In this document: piece by piece, positions 37,639 to 46,152 of the stretch
Layout of the letters: each line of letters opens with the position of its first letter
How positions within the stretch are numbered: position 1 is the stretch's first letter
DNA from: Pseudovibrio denitrificans JCM 12308
GTDB lineage: Bacteria > Pseudomonadota > Alphaproteobacteria > Rhizobiales > Stappiaceae
Assembly (NCBI RefSeq): GCF_001310815.1
Contig: NZ_BAZK01000007.1
Span: forward strand, 186,001-250,000
Length of the DNA stretch: 64,000 nucleotides
Direction: 5' to 3'
Translations under genes and position numbers: made by a program
The notes under the pieces: generated by a model
Databases searched by the model: none
What the model was told of the DNA's origin: nothing
The model's input: the letters and a program-made list of their open reading frames with translations, nothing else

Positions 37639-39234
37639 CTACACCCCCACCGTCTCCCCCAACACCACCTCTCGCGTCACACCAATGTTCTCTAGAAATG
37701 TTGCATCGTGGCTGATGACGAGGAGGGCGCCGTTGTAGGTGGTGAGGGCGGATTCTATGGCTTCAACGGTGGTGAGGTCGAGGTGGTTGGTGGGTTCGTC
37801 CAGGATGAGCAGTTTTGGTGGTTGGGCGGCGCCCAGAACGCAGGCGAGGCCAGCGCGGAGCATCATGCCGCCGCTGAGGGTTTTAACCTGCTGTGTTGAG
37901 GCCTCCCCGCGGAAGAGAAAGCGGGCAAGGATGGCGCGGCAGGTGTTTTCATCTTGCTCCGGGTTCAACAGCCGGAAGTTCTCCAGCACTGAAAGCTCCG
38001 GGTCCAGCAGACTTACATGCTGGTCTAGCACGCGGGCAGAGGGATCGAGATGGCAGTTGCCCGAGAGGGGCGGCAGGTTGCACACCAGCGTTTTCAGCAG
38101 GGTGGTTTTGCCGGAGCCATTGGCACCTTTGATGGCGACACGTTCTGGCCCGGTGATGACCATCGAAAAGTCTCGCAGCAATGGCCGGTCAGCTGTGTAG
38201 CCGATGCTCAGGCTTTCAGCTGTCAGCACCCGTTGGCCATTGGCAATGCCGCAGGAGGCGATGGTGATGCTGAGGGGTTCCAGAACCTCAATCTTTTCCC
38301 TGGCAGCTTTGGACTGTTGCTCAGCGTCCTCCCGTAATCGGCTCGCCAGAACGGAGTTTTCGCCGAGGGTGTTTTCCGCTTTGTTGCGCATGGCATTGAG
38401 GGCGATCTTGGGCTGGTCGCGCTTGGCACGGGCACGGTGGCCGGCGCCATCCTTGCGGGCTTTGCGTTCTGCCACACTCTGGATCTTGCGGTTCAGCTCC
38501 CCGATACGCTTTTCAGCGGACGCCAGATCCTGCTCAGCGGCTGCCAGTTCAAGTGCTTTCTGTGCCTTGTAGAAGCTGTAGTTGCCGCCAAAAGCGGAGG
38601 CTCCCAGTGTGGTTAGCTCCACGATGCCATCCATCTGCTCCAGCAAGGCGCGGTCGTGGCTGACGATGATCGCCCCTTTACGCCACTTGGCAAGAAAAGC
38701 TCCAAGAGCCTCCCGTCCATCGGCATCCAGATTGTTGGTGGGTTCATCGAGCAGCAGAAAGTCTGCGTCGTGAAACTGGAGGGCTGCTAAGCGGCAACGG
38801 GTGATTTGACCACCGGAAAGGGCTGCAAGGGGATGGTCCGCTGCGATTTCCAATCCCATTGAGGCAAGGGCGGTTTCCACCCGGCTTTCCAGCGTCCAGT
38901 CTGCGTGTGCCAGTTCTTCCATGCTAGCCGTGCCCGCTTCTGCCTTTTGCAGAATGTGCAGAGCTTCGGAAATGCCAAACAGATCGGCCACTGTTTCCTG
39001 CGGTCCGCTTTGCAGCTGCTGCTTAAGCAGGCCTATGGAACCGTTGACGGAAACTGAGCCGGAAGCAGGGGAAAGCGCACCGCTGATAAGGTTCAGCAGC
39101 GTTGTTTTGCCCGTGCCGTTACGACCGATCAGGCCGGTGCGGTGCGGAGCAAACTGAAGGTTGAGATCAGAAAAAAGGGCTGTGCCGTCAGGAAGCGCCC
39201 AAGACACGTGGTTGAGGGAGATAGATAAAGGCAT
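37639..39234 (-). CDS. ABC-F family ATPase
   Basis: 531 residues with two ABC ATPase domains and no membrane helices, the ABC-F layout. Domain 1: Walker A GRNGTGKTT (37-45), LSGGQ (139-143), Walker B FLLLDEPTNNLD. A basic linker (ERKARKDGAGHRARAKR) of the type that contacts the ribosome lies near residues 255-271. Domain 2: GANGSGKTT, LSGGM, LLILDEPTNHLD. It acts on the ribosome by family membership; antibiotic resistance or translation quality control cannot be decided from sequence. Confidence 0.92.
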   Translation of the reverse strand: MPLSISLNHVSWALPDGTALFSDLNLQFAPHRTGLIGRNGTGKTTLLNLISGALSPASGSVSVNGSIGLLKQQLQSGPQETVADLFGISEALHILQKAEAGTASMEELAHADWTLESRVETALASMGLEIAADHPLAALSGGQITRCRLAALQFHDADFLLLDEPTNNLDADGREALGAFLAKWRKGAIIVSHDRALLEQMDGIVELTTLGASAFGGNYSFYKAQKALELAAAEQDLASAEKRIGELNRKIQSVAERKARKDGAGHRARAKRDQPKIALNAMRNKAENTLGENSVLASRLREDAEQQSKAAREKIEVLEPLSITIASCGIANGQRVLTAESLSIGYTADRPLLRDFSMVITGPERVAIKGANGSGKTTLLKTLVCNLPPLSGNCHLDPSARVLDQHVSLLDPELSVLENFRLLNPEQDENTCRAILARFLFRGEASTQQVKTLSGGMMLRAGLACVLGAAQPPKLLILDEPTNHLDLTTVEAIESALTTYNGALLVISHDATFLENIGVTREVVLGETVGV

Positions 39235-39371
39235 GGTGATGAACTTTCACAGAAACAGGGCAGGTCGAATGGATTGTCCTGTTCTTGTTCATCGCTTTAT
39301 CTCCTCACGTCTTGAATGCCGCTGAGACTATGCGGTTTGCACGGGAAGTCAAGACACATGCCGTGCTGCCT

Positions 39372-40586
39372 CTATCCACCCACATCCGGTGTTGCCTGCG
39401 TACCACGGCGTTGAAGGCTGAGGGCGAGCAGTAGGAGGAAGGAGATGAGGAGAACCATGGTGCCGGGGATGGCAGAGGCGGTGGAGAGGGTGAAGGTGGG
39501 TATGAGGGCGCCGGTCATCAGGCTGCCGAGAGGTGCGCCGCCTTCATCACCCAGATACATGACGCTGAGCACGCGGGACTTGTGGGTTGAAGGCGCTTGC
39601 TCCTGCAAAATGGTGCGGCTCATATTGAGGCAGATGCCGCCGCCAATACCCCAAAAGAAGATGCTGGCGAGGAAAGCCCAGTAAGGTGGAGAGAGAGCCC
39701 AAAAGAGTAGAGCAAAGCCGCCAAAGCTGTACCCCACAATGAGCAAAGGTACCGGGTTTCGAATGGCTCCTACTCTCAGCAGCAAACCGCTGGCACAGGC
39801 TCCGCCAATCATGAAGGTGGCGAAGGCCAGGGCAAAGTCGAACCCTGTCGCCTGATAGGTATCCCGCAGGATGAGAGGCACCAGCACGGCGTAGGGTCCA
39901 CCCAGAATAAGGCCCGCCGAGCTCATCAGAAGCACCGGTAATCTTAGCGTCTTAGAGGAGAGCACCAATCCGATCCCCTCCCGGATCTCACGAAAGATGC
40001 TGGGCCTGTCTGTTTTGGGCAAAGTCGAAGTATCCGGCAAGCGCAGGCTGGTGATGATGCCGGTGAGAAAGAGCACGCCAGAAGCGGCGAGCAATGGAGC
40101 AAGGCCGATCCATTCTACGGTGCTGGCCAGAGCAAAACCGGCAAGCGTAACGAGATAGAGCATGCCGACGGAAAGGGTCACGCTGCGCCCGATGTTGTGG
40201 GAGGAGATGTGATTGAGCATGCCGTCCAGCGTTGGCTGGATGAAGGCCAGCATGCTGCCGGAGATCAGGGCAAAGAGGATCAGCTGTTCAAACCCAACCC
40301 AGCCAAAGTGCAGCAGCAAAACCAACCCGAATACCGGCAGAGCATTGGCAACGTGCAGCAGAACCAGCAGCCTGCGCTTGTTCAGGCGATCAGCAGCAGC
40401 GCCAGCAAACAGCAGCACAAACAGATTGGGCAGCATAGAAGCCGTCATAGCATAGCTGACCCGCTCCGGACTTTCGGCAAGGTAGACGGTGACGAGATAA
40501 GGAAACAGCACGCCCAGCATAGCGCGGGGAAACTGAAAGCTGGTGAGGCTGATCTGATAAAGCAAAATAGCGCGTGAAAAAGGCAT
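39372..40586 (-). CDS. MFS exporter (EntS/MFS_3-like)
   Basis: 404 residues with 12 predicted membrane helices. The motif GAAADRLNKRRLLV between helices 2 and 3 is typical of the MFS_3 group of exporters, such as the enterobactin exporter. It follows the DUF1330 gene after 160 bases on the same strand, so a SoxR-type promoter further upstream might drive both. The substrate is unknown. Confidence 0.83.
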   Translation of the reverse strand: MPFSRAILLYQISLTSFQFPRAMLGVLFPYLVTVYLAESPERVSYAMTASMLPNLFVLLFAGAAADRLNKRRLLVLLHVANALPVFGLVLLLHFGWVGFEQLILFALISGSMLAFIQPTLDGMLNHISSHNIGRSVTLSVGMLYLVTLAGFALASTVEWIGLAPLLAASGVLFLTGIITSLRLPDTSTLPKTDRPSIFREIREGIGLVLSSKTLRLPVLLMSSAGLILGGPYAVLVPLILRDTYQATGFDFALAFATFMIGGACASGLLLRVGAIRNPVPLLIVGYSFGGFALLFWALSPPYWAFLASIFFWGIGGGICLNMSRTILQEQAPSTHKSRVLSVMYLGDEGGAPLGSLMTGALIPTFTLSTASAIPGTMVLLISFLLLLALSLQRRGTQATPDVGG

Positions 40587-40746
40587 CGATAAAATCTCTG
40601 AAGCAATCTTCGAAGACTATCGGCTGATTTACTCCTTGTCTGCAAAACCCGGCTTTTCAGCGAAATAAAGCAAGCCTGTTGCCCAGGCGTCACGCGTGAT
40701 GGTGGGCGCTCTGCCGTGTCTTGGGGGGCAGAGCGCTGTAATCCCT

Positions 40747-41067
40747 CTAGACGCTGGATTCCACGGCGATTGTGAAGTTTGGCGGGATTACGTCTGTGCG
40801 GAGGTGTTTGATCTCCTGATATTCAGGAGAGTTCCAGAGTGTCATAAGCGCTACCATGCTTGGGAAGCGGAAGAGCGTCAGCTGTGCGTTGGTGTTCCAC
40901 ACGCCTTCCAGATGTTCAAAGGGTTGATCCGGGCCGCCGAAAACAATGCACTCTCCGCCTGCCGCTTCAAACAACGGAACGGCTTTTGCGCCGTACTCGT
41001 CAATTGGGCCATGGCCCTTTGGCATAAAACTGCTGGCAACAAGGTAGGCGGCTTTGGGTTCACTCAT
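40747..41067 (-). CDS. DUF1330 family protein
   Basis: 106 residues with the DUF1330 pattern: AYLVASSFMPKG at the start, VPLFEAAGGECIVFGG in the middle and LWNSPEYQEIKHLRTDV at the end, the fold of the dimeric alpha/beta-barrel group. The ATG at 41067 has GGAG 8 bases upstream; an in-frame upstream extension has no support. The upstream gap holds a SoxR-type box oriented for this gene. A role in redox or aromatic compound stress would fit. Confidence 0.82.
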   Translation of the reverse strand: MSEPKAAYLVASSFMPKGHGPIDEYGAKAVPLFEAAGGECIVFGGPDQPFEHLEGVWNTNAQLTLFRFPSMVALMTLWNSPEYQEIKHLRTDVIPPNFTIAVESSV

Positions 41068-41171
41068 GTCGGTACTCCAGTCCTGTTGAGGGGGAGGCAA
41101 AAGCGCTGAGTTGCGCCAGATTTGGGGGAACAGCCTCCACCCGCTTGTGATGAGATGACAACTGAGTACTT

Positions 41172-41189
41172 CCTCAAGTTAAGTTGAGG
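41172..41189 (-). promoter_or_regulatory. SoxR-type operator within a long-spacer promoter
   Basis: CCTCAAGTTAAGTTGAGG differs at one of 18 positions from the SoxR box CCTCAAGTTAACTTGAGG of the E. coli soxS promoter. On the minus strand TTGACC precedes it as a -35 element, and 19 bases separate that from TACTCA, the long spacer typical of MerR-family activation. The -10 is weak. It points to the DUF1330 gene 105 bases downstream. Confidence 0.75.
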
Positions 41190-41308
41190 TCAAGCGCTTT
41201 TTTCTGCGAAATGCACAAATTGGCTCAAAGTGTCGCAGCGTCTGCCTGCGACATCAGATTACAGCAGTTTAACTTGATCTTGCCGCAGTGTGTGCCTAGG
41301 GTGCGGGC

Positions 41309-41662
41309 ATGTTTCGCGTATTGACCATTTTGCTGCTTGTGTTTGTAACGGCGCCCCATGCTTCCAGCATGCCGACGGCGCTGGCTGCACAGCAAACGGC
41401 GGATGCCCTGCAGATGGTGATGGTGCATGCGGAACAGACTTCTCAGATGGCTAATCAGGAAATGCCGTGTTGCTGCTGTGAGGAAGATGGCGAAGCCACT
41501 GCCGCAGCTGTCGCCTGTATTGCTGCGATGGTTCTTGCGCCAGATAATGCCGCGCCTTCACCAGCTTATGCTGCCATGTCGATAGACGTGCCCGTACAAA
41601 ATGGGCTGCTGGCTGCACATCAATCCTCCATAGACCGACCTCCGATCCAATGGGCTGCGTAA
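41309..41662 (+). CDS. Small exported Cys-rich protein, unknown
   Basis: 117 residues. An N-terminal hydrophobic stretch (residues 3-14) serves as a signal peptide. The middle has a run of four Cys (MPCCCCEEDGE) after a Met- and His-containing stretch (MVMVHAEQTSQMANQEM), which suggests metal binding. I recognise no family. It is 55 bases upstream of a DUF411 gene and is probably part of the same unit, so a copper role is possible. Confidence 0.6.
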   Translation: MFRVLTILLLVFVTAPHASSMPTALAAQQTADALQMVMVHAEQTSQMANQEMPCCCCEEDGEATAAAVACIAAMVLAPDNAAPSPAYAAMSIDVPVQNGLLAAHQSSIDRPPIQWAA

Positions 41663-41717
41663 GCAGCACTCTTCTGTAACATCCTAAATTAAAAACAGAA
41701 TCTGGATTGGATAGATA

Positions 41718-42191
41718 ATGATCTCCAAAAAGAACCTGCTGGCTGGCGTTTTCGCAGCCGCTCTCACCACTGGTGCATTCTCCTTCGCGGCCCATGCTGA
41801 GGGCGACAAGGACCTGACCATCTACAAATCTCCTTACTGCGGATGCTGCTCCCAGTGGTCTGATGCGCTTGAGGATGCTGGCTTCAACGTAACGGTTCGC
41901 GATACGGAAGATCTGGACACCGTGAAGCGTCAGGTGGGTGTTCCGGCAAATATGCAGAGCTGCCACACAGCTGTGGTCGATGGCTATGTGATGGAAGGCC
42001 ATGTGCCGCTTGAAGCCGTAAAGCGCGTTCTGGCGGAACGCCCTGACATCAAGGGCCTGAGCGTGCCGGGTATGCCAATGGGCTCACTGGGCATGGGCGA
42101 GCCGGATGCAGATACCAACTACACCGTTTACACCCTGCCAAAAGCAACGGGTGGCCAGCCGACTGTTTATCAGCAGGTTTCCGGCAAATAA
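41718..42191 (+). CDS. DUF411 metal-binding protein
   Basis: 157 residues: signal peptide ending near AAHA (residue 27), then a thioredoxin-like strand with SPYCGCCSQW (Cys41, 43, 44), and later MQSCHTAVVDGYVMEGHVP, the second Cys and His block. The end is Met-rich (VPGMPMGSLGMG). DUF411 proteins are periplasmic and often sit with copper resistance genes. It follows the Cys-rich gene, supporting metal handling in the periplasm. Confidence 0.88.
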   Translation: MISKKNLLAGVFAAALTTGAFSFAAHAEGDKDLTIYKSPYCGCCSQWSDALEDAGFNVTVRDTEDLDTVKRQVGVPANMQSCHTAVVDGYVMEGHVPLEAVKRVLAERPDIKGLSVPGMPMGSLGMGEPDADTNYTVYTLPKATGGQPTVYQQVSGK

Positions 42192-42340
42192 CAGTAAGTT
42201 TGAGCGGGCAGGAGTGTTGTGCTTCTGCCTGTTTCACTGATTGATCCCCTCCAACAAATCCCAATGGAAATTGGGGAGATTGCGCTTGTCTCTGGCCTGA
42301 CAGACTCTTCAAAAATCGCCAAATCACAAGGATGCGAATT

Positions 42341-42567
42341 ATGGATGAGAACTGGCTCCCAACACTACAAACCGCAACCCCGGAAGAGGCTATGCTCTCG
42401 CCGTAAAACTGTCCCGCATGGCCATCAAATTCATGCAGCCGGACGCCGAAGTCCGCTCTGCCATGCGTCTCATGTACGAGTATGACTCTGAGGCCCTCAT
42501 CGCCGCCTCGCAAACAGTCGCCGAACACTTCAGCACCATCGCAGCAGCAAACAACTACTGGAAATAA
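42341..42567 (+). CDS. Small protein of unknown function, hidden by one-base frameshift
   Basis: The ATG at 42341 has AGGA 8 bases upstream. It opens MDENWLPTLQTATPEE and then runs into a stop. If one G is added near 42389 (GAGGCTATG to GAGGGCTATG), the frame continues as GYALAVKLSRMAIKFM and ends at 42567 with AANNYWK, giving 75 residues. The codon use of the second half is protein-like and highly charged/helical. I recognise no family. Its fault has the same type as the other breaks in this window. Confidence 0.55.
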
Positions 42568-42591
42568 GCGCTGTCTGATGCCGGAAAACAT

Positions 42592-42616
42592 CCCCGATGG
42601 CCCACCGCTTTCGGGG
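42592..42616 (+). terminator. Hairpin between small gene and VOC gene
   Basis: CCCCGA and TCGGGG form a 6-bp stem around a 13-base loop, 24 bases after the stop of the small protein gene and before the convergent VOC gene. No T run follows, so the terminator role is a guess. Confidence 0.4.
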
Positions 42617-42626
42617 AGTGTCTGTG

Positions 42627-43013
42627 CTATGCGCCCACGAGAGCTGGAGATTTGAGCTCACACAGATTGCCGTCCGGATCGGTGAAGGAAGCGATGGTGC
42701 CCCAGTCGAAGACTTGTGCTGTCACATCGAGGCCTTTGGCGCGCAGAACATCGATGGCCGTATTGATATCATCCATGTTGAACCGCAGAACGCATGGGTT
42801 TTGAGTGCGTGACTTCTGCCCCTCACTGCCATGCCCGCCACGTTCCACCATCAGGTAGCCGCTGCCAAACTGAAAGCTGACCAGCTCCTGTGTTCGCTCA
42901 ATTACTGTGAGCCCCAGCGTATGCTCATAAAACGCCACGCAGGCCTCAAACCTCTCCGTAAACAGAATGATGCCAAAGACTGCCGTCAGCTGGGAAAGTC
43001 CGGTATCACTCAT
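42627..43013 (-). CDS. VOC-family (glyoxalase/bleomycin-resistance-like) protein
   Basis: 128 residues. Two beta-alpha-beta-beta-beta units are seen: FGIILFTERFEACVAFYEHTLG and LRFNMDDINTAIDVLRAKG, ending in FTDPDGNLCELKSP. The typical metal position Glu is in CELKSP. Start at ATG 43013; an ATG 6 bases earlier is possible. Single enzyme with unknown substrate. Confidence 0.82.
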   Translation of the reverse strand: MSDTGLSQLTAVFGIILFTERFEACVAFYEHTLGLTVIERTQELVSFQFGSGYLMVERGGHGSEGQKSRTQNPCVLRFNMDDINTAIDVLRAKGLDVTAQVFDWGTIASFTDPDGNLCELKSPALVGA

Positions 43014-43151
43014 CTTCAAAATCGCCTTGCTTAAATGGAGTGCTGCTGTTGTGTAGCATTAAAACACGGCAATCATGCTAGGTCAGCATCGGCTCCCGGC
43101 AATACGGGCGTGAGCTGGCAGGCCCGAAAGAGGCCGCAGAAAAGCCCGCGC

Positions 43152-43699
43152 CTATTTGATTTTATCGCCCACGAGCTTGTCGAGGTCTTCGAAGATTTCG
43201 TCCCACTGATGCTCGGGCAGGGAGATCAGGCCGATGGACATGAGAGCCAATAGTGCTTCGTTCAGCACGAAGAAGAACCGCTGATTTCGGCTGTCTTCTG
43301 CGTCTGTCTCGATAAAACGCATGCGTTCGGCCAGCCAGTCCTGAGAGAAACGGCGATACTCGGCAGAATCGCTCATCAGGATGAGCAGGGCTTTCGTGCG
43401 GTCGCTCTTTTCAAGATGAACGTTTCTGGAGCCATGGAGAAAGGCTTTCAGTTCACTGGTGCCTTCCGGCATCTCTTTGCGCGCCTTCTCAATGTACCAG
43501 TCGAAGTCTTTGCCCCAGCGCTCAAACAGGCCTTCCAGCAAGGCATCACGAGAGCCGAAGTTGGACTGGATGCCGCCTTTGGAAATCCCCGCCATCTCTG
43601 CAACGGAGCGAATGGAAAGCGCATGACCACGCGTTCGCGGATCACTTTTTCAGCCGCGTCAAGTAGTTGGTCTTTATCCAGTTTTTTATATCTAGCCAC
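43152..43699 (-). CDS. TetR-family regulator (one-base frameshift)
   Basis: About 182 residues after repair of one missing G near 43628 (GTGG for GTGGG in the coding strand). The N-terminal helix-turn-helix is ARYKKLDKDQLLDAAEKV followed by SIRSVAEMAGISKGGIQSNF with the recognition helix in the second half. The C-terminal domain is variable. I use the GTG at 43699; an in-frame ATG at 43768 lies beyond a palindrome. The gene is divergent from a small membrane protein gene and may regulate it. Confidence 0.83.
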
Positions 43700-43748
43700 G
43701 TGTACCCATCGCTCAAACAGCCCAAACTTGATTTTGAGAGGATTATTA

Positions 43749-43762
43749 AGTACACATGTACT
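43749..43762. promoter_or_regulatory. Short palindrome upstream of the tetR gene
   Basis: AGTACA and TGTACT form a 6-bp inverted repeat with 2 bases between. It lies 50 bases upstream of the tetR start and 88 bases upstream of the divergent membrane protein gene, a fitting place for autoregulation. The site also argues against the more distant ATG as tetR start. Confidence 0.55.
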
Positions 43763-43849
43763 CATAAGCAGCTCTGCTGATTAGTATCAAGCGTGACCCT
43801 GGACAGCAAGGCTGCAACACATTCCCGAGAAATCCGCATAGGAAAGAAC

Positions 43850-44263
43850 ATGAATAAAATCGCGATATGCTTTCTGGGGTTGGCGTCCATCTCAAGCGTT
43901 CTTGGTATCGCGCTTGGCGGCATGGTGCTGGAAGGGGACTACGAGTTCATGCCGGTCCATGCTCATTTGCTGCTGCTGGGGTGGCTCAGCAATGGCATCT
44001 TTGGTTTGTACTACCGAACCTGCGGTGCCGTGCAGGCGAGATTGAGTGTCTGGGCGCACTTCCTCCTGGCATTGGGAGCAACGGCGCTCATGCCAACCGG
44101 CCTGCTTCTGGTCGATTCCGAAGACTACAACTGGGTTATCTGGTTTGGTGCCAGCTTTGCGTCCCTGTCTGCTGTGGCCTTCCTCTTAAACCTCATTCTT
44201 CTTGAGAAGAGTGACAAGCTGAACCATCAGGTGAAGCAGTATCTCCGTGCTGATCACGGATAA
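43850..44263 (+). CDS. Small membrane protein with heme-copper-oxidase-like HAHL motif
   Basis: 137 residues with four predicted membrane helices. Helix 2 begins VHAHLLLLGWLSNGIFGLYYR, which recalls the heme-ligand His pattern of cytochrome oxidase subunit I fragments seen in proteobacteria. The ATG at 43850 has AGGAAAG 4 bases upstream. Heme binding is not proven from sequence. It is divergent from a TetR gene that may sense a ligand linked to it. Confidence 0.6.
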   Translation: MNKIAICFLGLASISSVLGIALGGMVLEGDYEFMPVHAHLLLLGWLSNGIFGLYYRTCGAVQARLSVWAHFLLALGATALMPTGLLLVDSEDYNWVIWFGASFASLSAVAFLLNLILLEKSDKLNHQVKQYLRADHG

Positions 44264-44436
44264 AACCTAGTCATCACAACAGGATAACAAACTCAGATCT
44301 TTGGTGTTTGTCGAAGCATCACAAGACAACGCTTTAAAATGTCACAATAAAGTACGGTCGTAATTAAAAATCTGACCAGACGCCTTTGGGAGTCCGTTGT
44401 GGCGGAGAAAGCAAAAAGAAAATGGAGCACATGATA

Positions 44437-46092
44437 ATGAACTCTCGAAAGGTAATCGCACCGCTTGCTTTGGCGACAGCGCTCAGCATCGGTACAGCTG
44501 GCAGTCTGCTGGCACAGGACGGCACAGCGCCAAGCCTGATCCTGTCCAACGGCCAGATCTACACCGCCTCACCGGATAATCCGCATGCAGAGGCCGTGGC
44601 TATTCAGGATAACCGCATCGTGGCGGTTGGCTCAACAAAAGACATTCTGGCAATGGCTGGGCCGAGCACCCAGCAGATTGATCTGAAAGGCAAGTTCGTG
44701 GTGCCGGGCCTGAATGATGCTCACTACCACTCCTTCTCCAACGCGCCGGTTGGTCACCAGATTGAGCTGCCTTGGGAACCAACCTGGGATCAGGTGCTGG
44801 AAGCGGTTGAGAAAGCGACCAAAGACGTGCCAGAGGGCACATGGATCCTCGGGCTTGCCGGTGTTGATGTGATTGAGGATTTGAAGGCGGATCGCTTCTC
44901 GCTGGATAAAATCGCACCAGATCATCCAGTTTATATCTCCACCTGGTTCAGTCATGGTGAGGTGATGAACACCAATGCTATGAACATCTTTGGCGTTGAT
45001 GAAAACGCTCCGGACCCGCTGGGGGGCTGGCACATTCGTGAAGCTGGTTCTGACAAGATCACTGGCAAGTTCCACGAGTACGTTCAGTGGCCTTTGCGCC
45101 GAAAATTGCTTGATCTGAACCTTTCTGATGAACAGATGATCCAGCTGCTGAAGGAACAAACAGAGCAGCTGCTGAAATGGGGCGTAACCTCCATTCAGGA
45201 TATGCCGATCGTGACGCCTGAGCGTTACCTGCGTCTGCTCAATGCCTCAGAAACGCCAATCCGCGTGCGCTATATGCGTATGCCGACCACCACGCCGGAA
45301 GCGCGCGACATCTCCGAGTCCGCAACAGTCGACAAGCACCCGTTTGGCAATGATCGCATCACCGCCTCCGGCACAAAGTGGTTTTTGGATGGTACGCCGA
45401 TGGAACGCGTCGCAGCCACTCGCAAAGACTATGCGGACAAACCGGGCTGGAAAGGACGCATCTTCTTTGACGATGCTGAACAGCAGAAGATGCTGAGCAA
45501 TCCTGAGGAATGGCGCGACCAGTTGCTGCTTCATTGCCATGGTGACCGCTGTGCGGAAAACGTGATGGACAATATGGAAGCTGTCAGCAAAGCCGGCTGG
45601 CCTGAAAAGCGCCTGCGCATCGAGCATGGCGATGGCATTGTTGGTGACTTGATCCCACGCGCTGCTGAGTTGGGTATCATCGTTGTTCAGCAACCCCATC
45701 ATCTGGTGCTCAAAGATATCTTCAACATCCGTTATGGCGAAGATACCGACTTCCTCAGACTGCGTTCTCTGATCGATGCGGGTATCCCGCTTGCTTTCGG
45801 CACGGAAGGTCTTGAAACCCCAAATGCCGCGTTCCCTTACTCCATCAACCACCCGCTTGATCCGAATGAGTCCATCACACGGGCTCAGGTGATTGATGCG
45901 TTCACCTCAGTCGCTGCGTTTGCTGAGATGGAAGAGGGTGAAAAGGGCCAGATCAAGCCGGGTATGCTGGCGGATATCGCGGTTCTTTCTCAAAACCTTC
46001 TGGAGGCTCCGGCTGAGGAGCTGGAGAAAACCGAGAGCCTGCTCACCATCATTGATGGTGAAATCGTCTACGACGCTGGCAAACTCAACTAA
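44437..46092 (+). CDS. Exported amidohydrolase (YtcJ-like)
   Basis: 551 residues of the amidohydrolase superfamily. A signal peptide ends near SLLAQ, so the enzyme works in the periplasm. Metal-binding motifs are GLNDAHYHS (HxH), HCHGDRC, IEHGDG and GTEGLE in the expected order; the beta-sandwich flanks are present (ILSNGQIYTASPDN at the start and IDGEIVYDAGKL at the end). I favour ATG 44437 with GGAG 9 bases upstream. The substrate may be an N-acyl or cyclic amide. It is followed by a terminator and an outer-membrane barrel gene. Confidence 0.87.
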   Translation: MNSRKVIAPLALATALSIGTAGSLLAQDGTAPSLILSNGQIYTASPDNPHAEAVAIQDNRIVAVGSTKDILAMAGPSTQQIDLKGKFVVPGLNDAHYHSFSNAPVGHQIELPWEPTWDQVLEAVEKATKDVPEGTWILGLAGVDVIEDLKADRFSLDKIAPDHPVYISTWFSHGEVMNTNAMNIFGVDENAPDPLGGWHIREAGSDKITGKFHEYVQWPLRRKLLDLNLSDEQMIQLLKEQTEQLLKWGVTSIQDMPIVTPERYLRLLNASETPIRVRYMRMPTTTPEARDISESATVDKHPFGNDRITASGTKWFLDGTPMERVAATRKDYADKPGWKGRIFFDDAEQQKMLSNPEEWRDQLLLHCHGDRCAENVMDNMEAVSKAGWPEKRLRIEHGDGIVGDLIPRAAELGIIVVQQPHHLVLKDIFNIRYGEDTDFLRLRSLIDAGIPLAFGTEGLETPNAAFPYSINHPLDPNESITRAQVIDAFTSVAAFAEMEEGEKGQIKPGMLADIAVLSQNLLEAPAEELEKTESLLTIIDGEIVYDAGKLN

Positions 46093-46107
46093 ACTTTCAA
46101 TTGCGCG

Positions 46108-46140
46108 GCAGCCTCCTTCAAAAAGGGGGCTGCAGTTTTT
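46108..46140 (+). terminator. Terminator after the amidohydrolase
   Basis: GCAGCCTCC and GGGGGCTGC pair with an A-rich loop (TTCAAAAA), and five T follow after AG. It lies 16 bases after the stop and just before the start of the barrel gene. Confidence 0.8.
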
Positions 46141-46152
46141 CGAGTTACTTCT

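Noticed and set aside
42219..42485. An 88-codon frame overlapping the small hidden gene
   Set aside because: Poor composition and no ribosome binding site; the alternative frame with one base repaired is more protein-like.
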